Source: Streptomyces sioyaensis
Lineage (GTDB): Bacteria; Actinomycetota; Actinomycetes; Streptomycetales; Streptomycetaceae
Direction of reading: 5' to 3'
Length of the DNA stretch: 64,000 bases
Assembly (NCBI RefSeq): GCF_004122735.1
Contig: NZ_SDIF01000033.1
Location: forward strand, 1 to 64,000
Below are positions 17,860 to 26,587 of this stretch, in pieces. The stretch's first letter is position 1. Each line of letters opens with the position of its first letter. Position numbers and translations under genes: made by a program. The notes under the pieces were generated by a model, which did not search any database, was not told the DNA's origin, and worked only from the letters and a program-made list of their open reading frames with translations.

Positions 17860-19209
17860 ATGACGGCCCGATCGCCGAAGGCGGCCCCTCCGCGTCCGCC
17901 GCGCCGGCCCGCCATGGTGCGGGGGCCGCGCGGCGGACGCGTCCCCGGTGGCCCCCGGGGCTTCCTGGTCAGGGTGCGGCGCGCCTGGGACCGTCCGCTG
18001 ACCGCGTACTACCTGATCCTCGGCGGCAGCCTGCTGATCACCGTCCTGGGCCTGGTGATGGTCTACTCGGCGTCCCAGATCAAGGCGCTGCAGTCCGGCC
18101 TGGCCCCGGCGTACTTCTTCCGCAAGCAGCTGCTCGCCGCGGTCCTCGGCGGCGGGTTGCTGCTGGCCGCCGCCCGGATGCCGGTGCGGCTGCACCGCGG
18201 GCTGGCCTATCCGCTGCTGGCCGGTTCGGTGTTCCTGATGTGCCTGGTGCAGATCCCCGGGATAGGGGTCGCGGTCAACGGCAACCAGAACTGGATCAAC
18301 CTCGGCGGACCGTTCCAGATGCAGCCGAGCGAGTTCGGCAAGCTCGCGCTGGTGCTGTGGGGCGCCGATCTGCTGGCCCGCAAACAGGACAAGAAACTGC
18401 TGGTGCAGTGGAAGCACCTGCTGGTGCCGCTGATCCCGGTGGCCTTTCTGCTGCTCGGGCTGATCATGCTCGGCGGCGACATGGGCACCGCGATCATTCT
18501 CACGGCGATCCTCTTCGGGCTGCTGTGGCTGGCCGGTGCGCCGACCAGGCTGTTCGTGGGGGTGCTGGGCGCCGCCACGCTGATCGGGGCGCTGCTGATC
18601 AAGACCAGCGCCAACCGGATGTCCCGGCTGGCCTGCATCGGAGCGACCGATCCGGGGCCCGGGGACCAGTGCTGGCAGGCCGTGCACGGCATCTACGCCC
18701 TGGCGTCCGGCGGATTCTTCGGTTCCGGCCTCGGCGCGAGTATGGAAAAATGGGGAGAACTCCCTGAACCGCACACCGACTTCATCTTCGCCATCACCGG
18801 GGAGGAACTGGGTCTGGCGGGGACGCTGTCGGTGCTCGCCCTCTTCGCGGCTCTAGGCTATGCGGGTATCCGCGTGGCCGGACGCACGGAGGACCCCTTC
18901 GTACGGTACGCCGCGGGAGGCGTGACCACCTGGATCACGGCCCAGGCCGTGATCAACATCGGTGCGGTGCTCGGCCTGCTGCCGATCGCCGGTGTCCCGC
19001 TCCCGCTGTTCTCCTACGGAGGCTCCGCCCTGCTGCCGACGATGTTCGCCATCGGGCTGCTGATCGCCTTCGCGCGGGACGAGCCCGCTGCACGGGTGGC
19101 GTTGACGGCCCGGTCGAAGCGGAAGCCGGTCTTCGGCAGAAGACCGGCTGGGGTGAGATGGAAGACGATGAGACGGCGCGTCAAGAAGCGGCCGTCCGGA
19201 GAGCGGTGA
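17860..19209 (+). CDS. ftsW: septal peptidoglycan glycosyltransferase FtsW
   Basis: A 449-residue SEDS-family membrane protein with about ten helices that polymerises lipid II at the septum together with FtsI. The SEDS signature lies near the end as PIAGVPLPLFSYGGSALLPTM. Earlier, the conserved QPSEFGKLALVLW and the large outer loop (EKWGELPEPHTDFIFAITGEELG) are visible. The ATG at 17860 is preferred over GTG 17845 because GGAGGGGACGAGG sits just before it. The N-terminal 40 residues are basic and Pro-rich, the tail Arg/Lys-rich. Confidence 0.96.
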   Translation: MTARSPKAAPPRPPRRPAMVRGPRGGRVPGGPRGFLVRVRRAWDRPLTAYYLILGGSLLITVLGLVMVYSASQIKALQSGLAPAYFFRKQLLAAVLGGGLLLAAARMPVRLHRGLAYPLLAGSVFLMCLVQIPGIGVAVNGNQNWINLGGPFQMQPSEFGKLALVLWGADLLARKQDKKLLVQWKHLLVPLIPVAFLLLGLIMLGGDMGTAIILTAILFGLLWLAGAPTRLFVGVLGAATLIGALLIKTSANRMSRLACIGATDPGPGDQCWQAVHGIYALASGGFFGSGLGASMEKWGELPEPHTDFIFAITGEELGLAGTLSVLALFAALGYAGIRVAGRTEDPFVRYAAGGVTTWITAQAVINIGAVLGLLPIAGVPLPLFSYGGSALLPTMFAIGLLIAFARDEPAARVALTARSKRKPVFGRRPAGVRWKTMRRRVKKRPSGER

Positions 19210-19215
19210 ATTTCG

Positions 19216-20307
19216 GTGCATGTCGTACTCGCCGGTGGGGGGACCGCCGGCCACATCGAGCCCGCGCTCGCCCTCGCGGACGCACTGCGGAGGCAGGACC
19301 CGACCGTGGGGATCACGGCACTCGGCACGGAGAAGGGCCTGGAGACCCGGCTCGTCCCGGAACGCGGCTATGAGCTGGGGCTGATCCCCGCGGTACCCCT
19401 GCCGCGCAAGCCCACGCCGGAACTGATCACCGTCCCCGGGCGGCTGCGCGGCACGATCAAGGCCGCCGAGCAGATCCTGGAGCGCACCAAGGCCGACTGC
19501 GTCGTCGGCTTCGGCGGCTATGTGGCGCTGCCCGGATACCTGGCCGCCAAGCGGCTCGGGGTGCCGATCATCGTCCACGAGGCGAACGCCCGGCCCGGTC
19601 TGGCCAACAAGATCGGCTCGCGGTACGCCAAGTTCGTCGCCGTCAGCACCCCCGACAGCAAGCTGCGCGGGGCCCGCTACGTCGGCATCCCGCTGCGCCG
19701 CACCATCGCGACCCTGGACCGTGCCGCGGTCCGCCCCGAGGCGCGGGCCGCCTTCGGCCTCGACCCCAACCTCCCGACGCTGCTGGTGTCCGGCGGTTCC
19801 CAGGGCGCCCGCCGGCTCAACGAGGTCATCCAGGCCACCGTGCCGGCCCTGCAGCGCGCCGGCATCCAGGTCCTGCACGCGGTCGGCCCGAAGAACGAAC
19901 TGCCGCATGCGGACAACATGCCCGGGATGCCCCCCTATGTCCCGGTACCGTACGTGGACCGGATGGATCTCGCGTACGCCGCGGCCGACATGATGCTCTG
20001 CCGCGCGGGCGCGATGACCGTCGCCGAGTTGTCCGCCGTCGGGCTCCCGGCCGCGTTCGTCCCGCTGCCCATCGGCAACGGCGAGCAGCGGCTCAACGCC
20101 CAGCCGCTGGTCAACGCCGGCGGAGGTCTGCTGGTCGACGACGCCCAGCTGACCTCGGACTGGGTGCAGAGCCAGGTGCTCCCGGTCCTGGCCGATCCGC
20201 ACCGGCTGTACGAGATGTCGCGCGCGGCCTCCGAGTTCGGCCGCCGGGACGCCGACGAGCTGTTGGTCGGCATGGTGTACGAGGCGATTGCGCAGCACAA
20301 CAAGTAG
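19216..20307 (+). CDS. murG: lipid II synthase MurG
   Basis: A 363-residue GT-B glycosyltransferase, peripheral on the inner membrane face, adding GlcNAc from UDP-GlcNAc to lipid I. N-terminal G-loop VVLAGGGTAGHIEPALALA; second G-loop VSGGSQGARRLNEV; third segment CRAGAMTVAELSAVGLPAAFVPLP binding UDP. GTG start 6 nt after ftsW. The usual murC does not follow it; the next gene is ftsQ. Confidence 0.97.
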   Translation: MHVVLAGGGTAGHIEPALALADALRRQDPTVGITALGTEKGLETRLVPERGYELGLIPAVPLPRKPTPELITVPGRLRGTIKAAEQILERTKADCVVGFGGYVALPGYLAAKRLGVPIIVHEANARPGLANKIGSRYAKFVAVSTPDSKLRGARYVGIPLRRTIATLDRAAVRPEARAAFGLDPNLPTLLVSGGSQGARRLNEVIQATVPALQRAGIQVLHAVGPKNELPHADNMPGMPPYVPVPYVDRMDLAYAAADMMLCRAGAMTVAELSAVGLPAAFVPLPIGNGEQRLNAQPLVNAGGGLLVDDAQLTSDWVQSQVLPVLADPHRLYEMSRAASEFGRRDADELLVGMVYEAIAQHNK

Positions 20308-20330
20308 CGCACGAGAGAAGGCAGGGGAGC

Positions 20331-21146
20331 GTGGCCGGACCGGCAACCGCCCGTCGGGGCGAGCAGAAGTCACCGTCCGGCCCGCCCTCCGCCGCGGCGC
20401 CCCCGGGGCGAAGATTCGGGTGGGTGCGCCTTCCCGTTCGCGCGCCGGGCCGCCGCAGTCTGATCATCATGCTGGTCGGCGTGCTGCTGCTCGGCGCGTT
20501 CGGCGCCTGGGTGCTCTTCGCCTCGAACTGGCTACGGGTGGAACGCGTCAGGGTCACCGGCGCCGAGGTGCTGACGCCGCATGAGGTCGTTGCCGCGGCG
20601 CATGCCCCGATGAACGCCCCACTGGCCTCCGTGGACACCGAGGCCCTGGCCCGCCGGCTGCGCGACCGGCTGCCGCGCATCAAGACCGTGGACGTCGAGC
20701 GGTCCTGGCCGAACACAATCGGTCTGAATGTGACCGAAAGAATGCCGGAACTGCTGATGCGAGCGGGCGGAAAGTTTGCCGAAGTGGACGCCGAGGGTGT
20801 CCGGTTCGCCACCGTGGAGGCGGCCCCCAAGGGTGTTCCGCTTCTGGAAATGAACGTATCCGACTCTCCGAGTCTGCATCAGTTTGGAACCGACCGTTTG
20901 CGACGCTCCGCTGTCGAGGTCACCCAGGATCTGCCCACGGCGCTGCGCAAGGGCCTCCGGAAGGTCCGGGTCCGGTCCTACGACGCCATCACCCTCGAAC
21001 TGGCGGGCGGCCGCACCGTCGCCTGGGGCAGCCGCGAACAGGGCGCCGAAAAGGCAAAGGTGCTGGCCGCGCTGGTGAAAGCCGCGCGTGACGCGCGCCA
21101 CTTCGATGTGTCGGTGCCCAGCGCCCCTGCCGTATCCGGGAGTTGA
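20331..21146 (+). CDS. ftsQ: divisome protein FtsQ
   Basis: A 271-residue single-pass division protein: a basic cytoplasmic head, one helix (about 43-66, LIIMLVGVLLLGAFGAWVLF), a POTRA domain (WLRVERVRVTGAEVLTPHEV) and the FtsQ domain. GTG start, with GGCAGGGGAGC upstream. Codon use is odd in the middle: around 20700-20910 rare AT-ending codons such as AGA, TTT, AAT and GTA are frequent, unlike the flanking genes. FtsQ links FtsL/DivIC to the ring. Confidence 0.94.
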   Translation: MAGPATARRGEQKSPSGPPSAAAPPGRRFGWVRLPVRAPGRRSLIIMLVGVLLLGAFGAWVLFASNWLRVERVRVTGAEVLTPHEVVAAAHAPMNAPLASVDTEALARRLRDRLPRIKTVDVERSWPNTIGLNVTERMPELLMRAGGKFAEVDAEGVRFATVEAAPKGVPLLEMNVSDSPSLHQFGTDRLRRSAVEVTQDLPTALRKGLRKVRVRSYDAITLELAGGRTVAWGSREQGAEKAKVLAALVKAARDARHFDVSVPSAPAVSGS

Positions 21147-21190
21147 CGTCCGTAGCCGCAGGCCAGCACCCTGGATGGCTACGACTATGG

Positions 21191-21198
21191 GTGATCAC
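21191..21198. promoter_or_regulatory. GTGATCAC palindrome upstream of ftsZ
   Basis: Perfect 8-bp palindrome in an AT-richer segment 230 nt before ftsZ. Possibly a regulator half-site pair; assignment to BldD, WhiA or others cannot be made by eye. Confidence 0.25.
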
Positions 21199-21236
21199 AT
21201 AGGGTGAAAAGAAAAACGGGAGGTTCGGCGTGTTCG

Positions 21237-21266
21237 TTGAACGTGCGCGCCTTGTCGACTTAGTGT
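21237..21266 (+). promoter_or_regulatory. candidate ftsZ promoter
   Basis: TTGAAC at 21237-21242 and TAGTGT at 21261-21266 have an 18-nt spacer, in the 281-nt gap before ftsZ. Streptomycete ftsZ genes are known to use several promoters in this gap, one of them sporulation-linked; which one this is cannot be told here. Confidence 0.45.
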
Positions 21267-21310
21267 CTCGTTCCAAAGGGACTATGGAACCAAGGAACAC
21301 AGGCACAGGT

Positions 21311-21335
21311 AACCCTAAACTTCAACGTTAGGGTT
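21311..21335. promoter_or_regulatory. inverted repeat before ftsZ
   Basis: AACCCTAA (21311-21318) and TTAGGGTT (21328-21335) form a perfect 8-bp inverted repeat with a 9-nt centre, in a locally AT-rich part of the ftsZ leader. It could be an operator or an mRNA hairpin about 90 nt before the start codon. Confidence 0.5.
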
Positions 21336-21427
21336 CGGGTCGGCACTACGAACCGTCCCATCGGCATCAGTCGGCGTCCACACGCAGTGCGGCGACGACA
21401 CGTAACTCGAGGCGAGAGGCCTTCGAC

Positions 21428-22654
21428 GTGGCAGCACCGCAGAACTACCTCGCAGTCATCAAGGTCGTCGGCATCGGCGGCGGTGGCGTGAACGCCATCA
21501 ACCGGATGATCGAGGTCGGGCTCAAGGGCGTCGAGTTCATCGCGATCAACACCGATGCGCAGGCGCTGCTGATGAGCGACGCCGACGTCAAGCTCGACGT
21601 CGGCCGCGAAATGACGCGCGGGCTCGGCGCCGGCGCCAACCCGGATGTGGGTCGCAAGGCGGCCGAGGACCACCGCGAGGAGATCGAGGAGGTCCTCAAG
21701 GGGGCCGACATGGTCTTCGTGACCGCGGGAGAGGGCGGCGGCACCGGCACCGGCGGCGCACCCGTCGTCGCCAACATCGCGCGCTCGCTGGGCGCCCTGA
21801 CGATCGGTGTGGTCACCCGCCCGTTCACCTTCGAGGGCCGCCGTCGCGCCAACCAGGCCGAGGACGGCATCGCCCAGCTGCGCGAAGAGGTCGACACCCT
21901 CATCGTGATCCCCAATGACCGGCTGCTGTCCATCTCGGACCGTCAGGTGAGCGTGCTCGACGCGTTCAAGTCGGCGGACCAGGTGCTGCTGTCGGGTGTG
22001 CAGGGCATCACCGATCTGATCACCACCCCGGGCCTGATCAACCTCGACTTCGCCGACGTCAAGTCCGTGATGTCGGAGGCCGGGTCCGCCCTCATGGGCA
22101 TCGGCTCGGCGCGCGGCGACGACCGCGCGGTGGCCGCCGCGGAGATGGCGATCTCCTCGCCGCTCCTGGAGGCGTCCATCGACGGCGCCCGCGGCGTGCT
22201 GCTCTCCATCTCCGGCGGCTCCGACCTCGGTCTCTTCGAGATCAACGAGGCCGCGCAGCTGGTCAGCGAGGCGGCACACCCCGAAGCCAACATCATCTTC
22301 GGTGCGGTCATCGACGACGCGCTGGGCGACGAGGTCCGGGTCACGGTCATCGCCGCGGGCTTCGACGGCGGTCAGCCGCCGGCCCGCCGCGACACACAGT
22401 CCGCCGCGTCCACCCCGAAGCGCGAGGAGCCCGCCCCGGCCCCGAGCCGCCCGGTCGCTCCGCCCGAGCCGCGGTCGTCGTCCTTCGGCGGACTGGGTTC
22501 GGTGCCCGTACGCGACGAGGAGCCGGCCCCGGCCGAGTCCTCCTCGCTGGGTGAGGTGTCCTCGCCCCCGGCGAGCGCCCCGCAGGTTCCCCCGGCCCGT
22601 CCGTACTCGGACTCCGCGGCCGAGGAACTCGACGTCCCCGACTTCCTGAAGTGA
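21428..22654 (+). CDS. ftsZ: cell division GTPase FtsZ
   Basis: A 408-residue tubulin-like GTPase that forms the Z-ring or, in sporulating hyphae, Z-ladders. Tubulin signature GGGTGTG at 103-109; the T7 catalytic loop NLDFADVKSVMSEAGSALMG is intact. After the core, an 80-residue Pro/Ala/Ser linker leads to the conserved C-terminal peptide EELDVPDFLK, the docking site for SepF and other partners. GTG start with GCGAGAGG upstream, following a 281-nt regulatory gap. No ftsA lies nearby; SepF takes the membrane-tether role in actinobacteria. Confidence 0.98.
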   Translation: MAAPQNYLAVIKVVGIGGGGVNAINRMIEVGLKGVEFIAINTDAQALLMSDADVKLDVGREMTRGLGAGANPDVGRKAAEDHREEIEEVLKGADMVFVTAGEGGGTGTGGAPVVANIARSLGALTIGVVTRPFTFEGRRRANQAEDGIAQLREEVDTLIVIPNDRLLSISDRQVSVLDAFKSADQVLLSGVQGITDLITTPGLINLDFADVKSVMSEAGSALMGIGSARGDDRAVAAAEMAISSPLLEASIDGARGVLLSISGGSDLGLFEINEAAQLVSEAAHPEANIIFGAVIDDALGDEVRVTVIAAGFDGGQPPARRDTQSAASTPKREEPAPAPSRPVAPPEPRSSSFGGLGSVPVRDEEPAPAESSSLGEVSSPPASAPQVPPARPYSDSAAEELDVPDFLK

Positions 22655-22668
22655 CGTAAAGCAGCGAA

Positions 22669-23445
22669 GTGATAGGGAAACAGCACCACGAGAGCGGCGC
22701 GCACTTCGCCTTCACCGACAGGTGGGGCGGGGTGAGCGCCGCTCCGTATGAGCAGCTCAATCTGGGCGGCGCGGTCGGCGACGACCCGCAGGCCGTCCGC
22801 ACCAACCGTGCCCGCGCCGCCGCGGAACTCGGCCTCGACCCGGCCGCGGTGGTCTGGATGAACCAGGTCCACGGCCGGGACGTCGCCGTGGTCGACGGAC
22901 CGTGGCGAGACGAGGACGTCCCCGCTGTCGACGCGGTGGTGACGGATCGCCGGGGTCTTGCGCTCGCCGTTCTGACGGCCGACTGCACCCCGGTCCTGCT
23001 CGCCGACCCGGTCGCCGGGATCGCGGGGGCCGCGCACGCCGGCCGGCCCGGGCTGGTCGCCGGGGTCGTCCCGGCGGTCGTCGAGGCGATGGTGCACCAG
23101 GGCGCGGAGCCGGCCCGGATCATCGCGTACACCGGACCCGCGATCTGCGGGCGGTGCTACGAGGTGCCCGAGGCGATGCGCGACGAGGTCGCCGCCGTGG
23201 TGCCCGAGTCCCGGGCGACCACCGGCTGGGGCACTCCCGCGGTGGACGTCACCGCCGGCGTACGGGCCCAACTCGCCGCGGCGGGCGTGCCGTTGCGTGA
23301 GGATTCCCACATCTGCACCCGCGAGTCCGCGGACCACTTTTCTTACCGGCGCGACCGTACGACGGGGCGGCTCGCGAGCTATGTGTGGCTCGGGGCGCCC
23401 CCGGCCCGGGGCTGGGGGAGGCCGAGCCGTGACGGACGACCGTAG
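22669..23445 (+). CDS. pgeF: peptidoglycan editing factor PgeF (YfiH, laccase-domain family)
   Basis: A 258-residue cytoplasmic metal-site enzyme. Family motifs: WMNQVHGRDV, LTADCTPVLLADP, AAHAGRPGLVAGVV with the metal-binding His, and GPAICGRCYEV. The E. coli relative removes wrongly incorporated L-Ser from muropeptide precursors; others act on nucleosides, so substrate assignment is by family. GTG start 14 nt after ftsZ. Its 3' end overlaps the yggS start by 17 nt. Confidence 0.9.
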   Translation: MIGKQHHESGAHFAFTDRWGGVSAAPYEQLNLGGAVGDDPQAVRTNRARAAAELGLDPAAVVWMNQVHGRDVAVVDGPWRDEDVPAVDAVVTDRRGLALAVLTADCTPVLLADPVAGIAGAAHAGRPGLVAGVVPAVVEAMVHQGAEPARIIAYTGPAICGRCYEVPEAMRDEVAAVVPESRATTGWGTPAVDVTAGVRAQLAAAGVPLREDSHICTRESADHFSYRRDRTTGRLASYVWLGAPPARGWGRPSRDGRP

Positions 23446-24151
23446 AACGCAGCTGGCACAGAACCTGGCGCAGGTGGAGGAACGTATCTCCGCCGCCTGC
23501 GCCAAGGCCGGCCGGCCGCGTGCCGACGTGACCCTGATCGTGGTCACCAAGACCTACCCCGCGAGCGATGTGCGGCTGCTCGCGGAGCTGGGGGTGCGGC
23601 AGGTCGCGGAGAACCGTGATCAGGAGGCCGCTCCCAAGGCCGCTGAATGCGGAGATTTGCCGCTTAATTGGCACTTCGTTGGTCAATTGCAGACGAACAA
23701 GGTGCGGTCCGTGGCCGGATATGCCGGAGTTGTTCAGTCGGTCGACCGGGCCAGGCTCGCCACCGCCCTCTCCAGGGAGGCGGTGCGCGCCGAGCGCGAA
23801 CTGGGGTGCCTGATCCAGGTGGCGCTCGACGCGGAGTCGGGGGAGCGGGGGGACCGGGGCGGGGTGGCGCCGGACGGAGTCGAGGCACTTGCCGAGACGA
23901 TCGCCGGGGCCCAAGGGCTGCGCCTGGACGGTGTGATGACCGTCGCACCGCTGGCCGGGCCGTATGCCGGCCGTGAACTCGCCGCTTTCGAACGGCTCAT
24001 GGAAATCTCATCCGACCTGCGCGGACTGCATCCTGCTGCCAACATGGTGTCAGCAGGCATGAGTGCGGACCTTGAGGATGCCGTGGCAGCCGGGGCGACA
24101 CATGTGCGCGTCGGCACTGCGGTACTCGGAGTCCGACCACGGCTCCGGTAA
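23429..24151 (+). CDS. YggS-type pyridoxal-phosphate homeostasis protein
   Basis: A 240-residue fold-III PLP-binding protein without known catalysis that buffers PLP and amino-acid pools. Lys41 in IVVTKTYPA is the expected PLP lysine; AENRDQEA, WHFVGQLQTNK and the late MSADLEDAV match the family. Start GTG 23429 is set by GGGGGAGG 7 nt upstream inside pgeF. A stretch near 23641-23700 uses unusually AT-rich codons. It is a fixed neighbour of sepF in actinobacteria. Confidence 0.93.
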   Translation: MTDDRRTQLAQNLAQVEERISAACAKAGRPRADVTLIVVTKTYPASDVRLLAELGVRQVAENRDQEAAPKAAECGDLPLNWHFVGQLQTNKVRSVAGYAGVVQSVDRARLATALSREAVRAERELGCLIQVALDAESGERGDRGGVAPDGVEALAETIAGAQGLRLDGVMTVAPLAGPYAGRELAAFERLMEISSDLRGLHPAANMVSAGMSADLEDAVAAGATHVRVGTAVLGVRPRLR

Positions 24152-24216
24152 CGTCGCCAAGCAAGTCGGACCACAGCACAAAATATGGTCATTCCCGCAC
24201 AAGCGGGCAGGCCACG

Positions 24217-24252
24217 TGGATCCAAGGCCCCTGCTGACGGAGCCGATCCACC
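24217..24252. promoter_or_regulatory. inverted repeat in the sepF leader
   Basis: GTGGATC (24217-24223) and GATCCAC (24246-24252) bracket 22 nt in the 122-nt gap before sepF. The gap also holds a small CCCGC/GCGGG hairpin and an AT-rich AAAATATGGT segment that may contain a -10. Confidence 0.3.
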
Positions 24253-24273
24253 ACAGAGCGGAGGACGCAGAGA

Positions 24274-24894
24274 ATGGCCGGCGCGATGCGCAAGATGGCG
24301 GTCTACCTCGGCCTCGTGGAGGACGATGGGTACGACGGCCGGGGGTTCGACCCCGACGACGAGTTCGAGCCCGAGCTTGACCCGGAACCCGATCGGGGGC
24401 GGCGTCAACAGCACCAGGCTCAGCCCGAAATCCCCCCGGAAAGGGAGGAACCCGTCCGTGCTGTGACACCTCCGGCGCAACGCGAACCGGCCCCGCTCAC
24501 CGTGGAAAGCGGACGACCCGCGCGAATCGCCCCCGTGTCATCCATCACACCCGAACGTCCAAATCTGGAGAAGAACGCACCGGTGATCATGCCCAAGGTT
24601 GTGTCCGAGCGGGAGCCCTACCGCATCACCACACTCCACCCCCGGACCTACAACGAAGCCCGTACCATCGGGGAACACTTCCGTGAGGGCACTCCGGTGA
24701 TCATGAATCTGACGGAGATGGATGACATCGATGCGAAGCGACTTGTCGACTTTGCGGCCGGATTGGTGTTTGGTCTTCACGGCAGTATCGAGCGGGTGAC
24801 GCAGAAGGTGTTCCTGTTGTCTCCTGCTAACGTCGATGTCACGGCGGAGGACAAGGCCCGTATCGCAGAGGGCGGGTTCTTCAACCAGAGCTGA
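24274..24894 (+). CDS. sepF: SepF, FtsZ membrane anchor
   Basis: A 206-residue division protein. An amphipathic membrane-targeting start (MAGAMRKMAVYLGLVED) is followed by a long acidic, Pro-rich linker (about 20-110) and the SepF domain (ITTLHPRTYNEARTIGEHF through VFLLSPANVDVTAEDKARI). It binds the FtsZ tail and tethers it to the membrane, replacing FtsA. ATG start with GGAGGA about 9 nt upstream. Confidence 0.96.
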   Translation: MAGAMRKMAVYLGLVEDDGYDGRGFDPDDEFEPELDPEPDRGRRQQHQAQPEIPPEREEPVRAVTPPAQREPAPLTVESGRPARIAPVSSITPERPNLEKNAPVIMPKVVSEREPYRITTLHPRTYNEARTIGEHFREGTPVIMNLTEMDDIDAKRLVDFAAGLVFGLHGSIERVTQKVFLLSPANVDVTAEDKARIAEGGFFNQS

Positions 24895-24961
24895 GACGCA
24901 ACACCGGGCACACCGGGCCGTAAGGTCTGCACAGGAGAGCAAGGGGAGAGGGAAGCGCGAG

Positions 24962-25255
24962 ATGAGTGTCGCTGGCCAGGTGATCTATATCGCGCTGTAC
25001 TGCTTCCTGATCGTGTTGATCTTCCGGCTGGTGATGGACTATGTGTTCCAATTCGCCCGTTCATGGCAACCCGGCAAGGCGATGGTGGTCATTCTTGAGG
25101 CCGCCTACACTGTCACTGATCCGCCACTCAAGCTTCTGCGGCGGGTAATTCCGCCGCTGCGTCTCGGGGGCGTGGCGCTCGACCTGTCCTTCTTCGTATT
25201 GATGATCATCGTGTACATCCTGATCACCGTCGTGAGGTCGGTGTTGTTGGTGTGA
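24962..25255 (+). CDS. sepG: YggT-family membrane protein SepG (YlmG)
   Basis: A 97-residue protein with two hydrophobic regions (about 6-30 and 72-95) flanking the YggT loop (EAAYTVTDPPLKLLRRVIPP). The Streptomyces coelicolor protein in this position, SepG, positions SepF/FtsZ and affects nucleoid shape during sporulation. The ATG at 24962 is preferred because AAGGGGAGAGGG lies upstream; the open frame extends back into sepF without support. It lies between sepF and divIVA as usual. Confidence 0.93.
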   Translation: MSVAGQVIYIALYCFLIVLIFRLVMDYVFQFARSWQPGKAMVVILEAAYTVTDPPLKLLRRVIPPLRLGGVALDLSFFVLMIIVYILITVVRSVLLV

Positions 25256-25304
25256 ACGATACGGTCTTGCCGATTGCCGACGACTACGTTGAGGTGAAGT
25301 AGAG

Positions 25305-26414
25305 ATGCCGTTGACCCCCGAGGACGTGCGGAACAAGCAGTTCACGACCGTCCGCCTCCGAGAAGGCTATGACGAGGACGAGGTCGATGCCTTCCTCGAT
25401 GAGGTCGAAGCCGAACTGACCCGGCTCCTGCGGGAGAACGAGGACCTCCGCGCCAAGCTTGCGGCTGCCACCCGCGCCGCCGCGCAGAACCAGCAGCAGC
25501 AGGGTCTGCGCAAGGGACCGGACCAGCAGCAGGAGCAGCAGCAGAGGCCCGGGGCTCCCGTGCCCGCCGCCATATCCGGTCCGCAGCCGGTGCCGCCGCA
25601 GCAGCAGGGGATGGGTGGACCTCCCCAACTGCCCGGTGGAGCACCGCAGCTGCCTCCTGGTCCCGGTGGCCACGGCCCGCAGGGCCCGCACGGCCCCGGT
25701 CCGATGGGTCCCGGCGGTCCCATGGGCGGCCCGATGGGCGGCCCCGGTGGACCCCAGCTGCCCGGCCCCGGCGGCCAGCAGGGCGGCCCGGGCGGTGACA
25801 GCGCGGCCCGCGTGCTGTCGCTGGCACAGCAGACCGCCGACCAGGCGATCGCGGAGGCCCGTTCCGAGGCCAACAAGATCGTCGGCGAGGCGCGCAGCCG
25901 TGCCGAGGGCCTGGAGCGGGACGCCCGCGCCAAGGCCGACGCGCTGGAGCGGGACGCGCAGGAGAAGCACCGCGTGGCGATGGGCTCGCTGGAGTCGGCC
26001 CGCGCGACGCTGGAGCGCAAGGTCGAGGACCTGCGCGGCTTCGAGCGCGAGTACCGCACGCGGCTGAAGTCCTACCTGGAGAGCCAGCTGCGTCAGCTGG
26101 AGAACCAGGCCGACGACTCGCTGGCCCCGCCGCGGACCCCGGCGACCGCTTCGCTGCCGCCGTCCCCGTCGATGGCGTCGGCCGGTGCGGGTGCCATGGG
26201 CGGCAACCACACCATGGGTGGCGGTCAGTCCATGGGTGGTGGCAACCACTCCATGGCCGGTCAGTCCAGCGGTGGTCCGTCCTACGGCGGTCAGCAGCAG
26301 ATGTCGCCGGCGATGACCCAGCCGATGGCTCCGGTGCGGCCGCAGAGCCCGCAGCCGATGCAGCAGACGCCGTCGCCGATGCGGGGCTTCCTCATCGACG
26401 AGGACGACAACTGA
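25305..26414 (+). CDS. divIVA: polar growth protein DivIVA
   Basis: A 369-residue coiled-coil scaffold that marks hyphal tips and drives apical wall growth. The N-terminal DivIVA domain (MPLTPEDVRNKQFTTVRLREGYDEDEVDAFL, shown in outline) is followed by a first coil, a long Gln/Pro/Gly-rich insert (about 65-165), a second coil (about 166-270, many AR/KAD heptads) and a Gly/Met/Gln-rich tail. The insert and tail are typical of streptomycete DivIVA. It has its own short 49-nt upstream gap and ends with a strong terminator. Confidence 0.97.
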   Translation: MPLTPEDVRNKQFTTVRLREGYDEDEVDAFLDEVEAELTRLLRENEDLRAKLAAATRAAAQNQQQQGLRKGPDQQQEQQQRPGAPVPAAISGPQPVPPQQQGMGGPPQLPGGAPQLPPGPGGHGPQGPHGPGPMGPGGPMGGPMGGPGGPQLPGPGGQQGGPGGDSAARVLSLAQQTADQAIAEARSEANKIVGEARSRAEGLERDARAKADALERDAQEKHRVAMGSLESARATLERKVEDLRGFEREYRTRLKSYLESQLRQLENQADDSLAPPRTPATASLPPSPSMASAGAGAMGGNHTMGGGQSMGGGNHSMAGQSSGGPSYGGQQQMSPAMTQPMAPVRPQSPQPMQQTPSPMRGFLIDEDDN

Positions 26415-26444
26415 CGCCCGCGTAGCGCGCACCGTCGGCAATCA

Positions 26445-26491
26445 GGGCCGGGCCCCGAGGGAAGAACATTCCTTCGGGGCCCGGCCCTTTT
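26445..26491 (+). terminator. rho-independent terminator of divIVA
   Basis: A 19-bp GC-rich stem (GGGCCGGGCCCCGAGGGAA with one G-T pair) around a 5-nt loop, followed directly by TTTT. It closes the dcw region. Confidence 0.9.
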
Positions 26492-26532
26492 GTGTGGACT
26501 TGTCCGTGCGGCCGGGGGCGATGCGGGGACGG

Positions 26533-26569
26533 CGAAGCCCCCCGGCGCGAGCGGCGCCGGGGGGCTTCG
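26533..26569 (-). terminator. terminator hairpin of ileS
   Basis: A perfect 16-bp stem (CGAAGCCCCCCGGCGC, 26533-26548, against 26554-26569) with a 5-nt loop, 19 nt beyond the ileS stop. It is convergent with the divIVA terminator. Confidence 0.85.
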
Positions 26570-26587
26570 TGCGGGCGGTGCCGCGGG

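Noticed and set aside
21311..21335. Telomere-like TTAGGG unit
   Set aside because: Only a single inverted pair inside the ftsZ leader; not tandem and not near a chromosome end.
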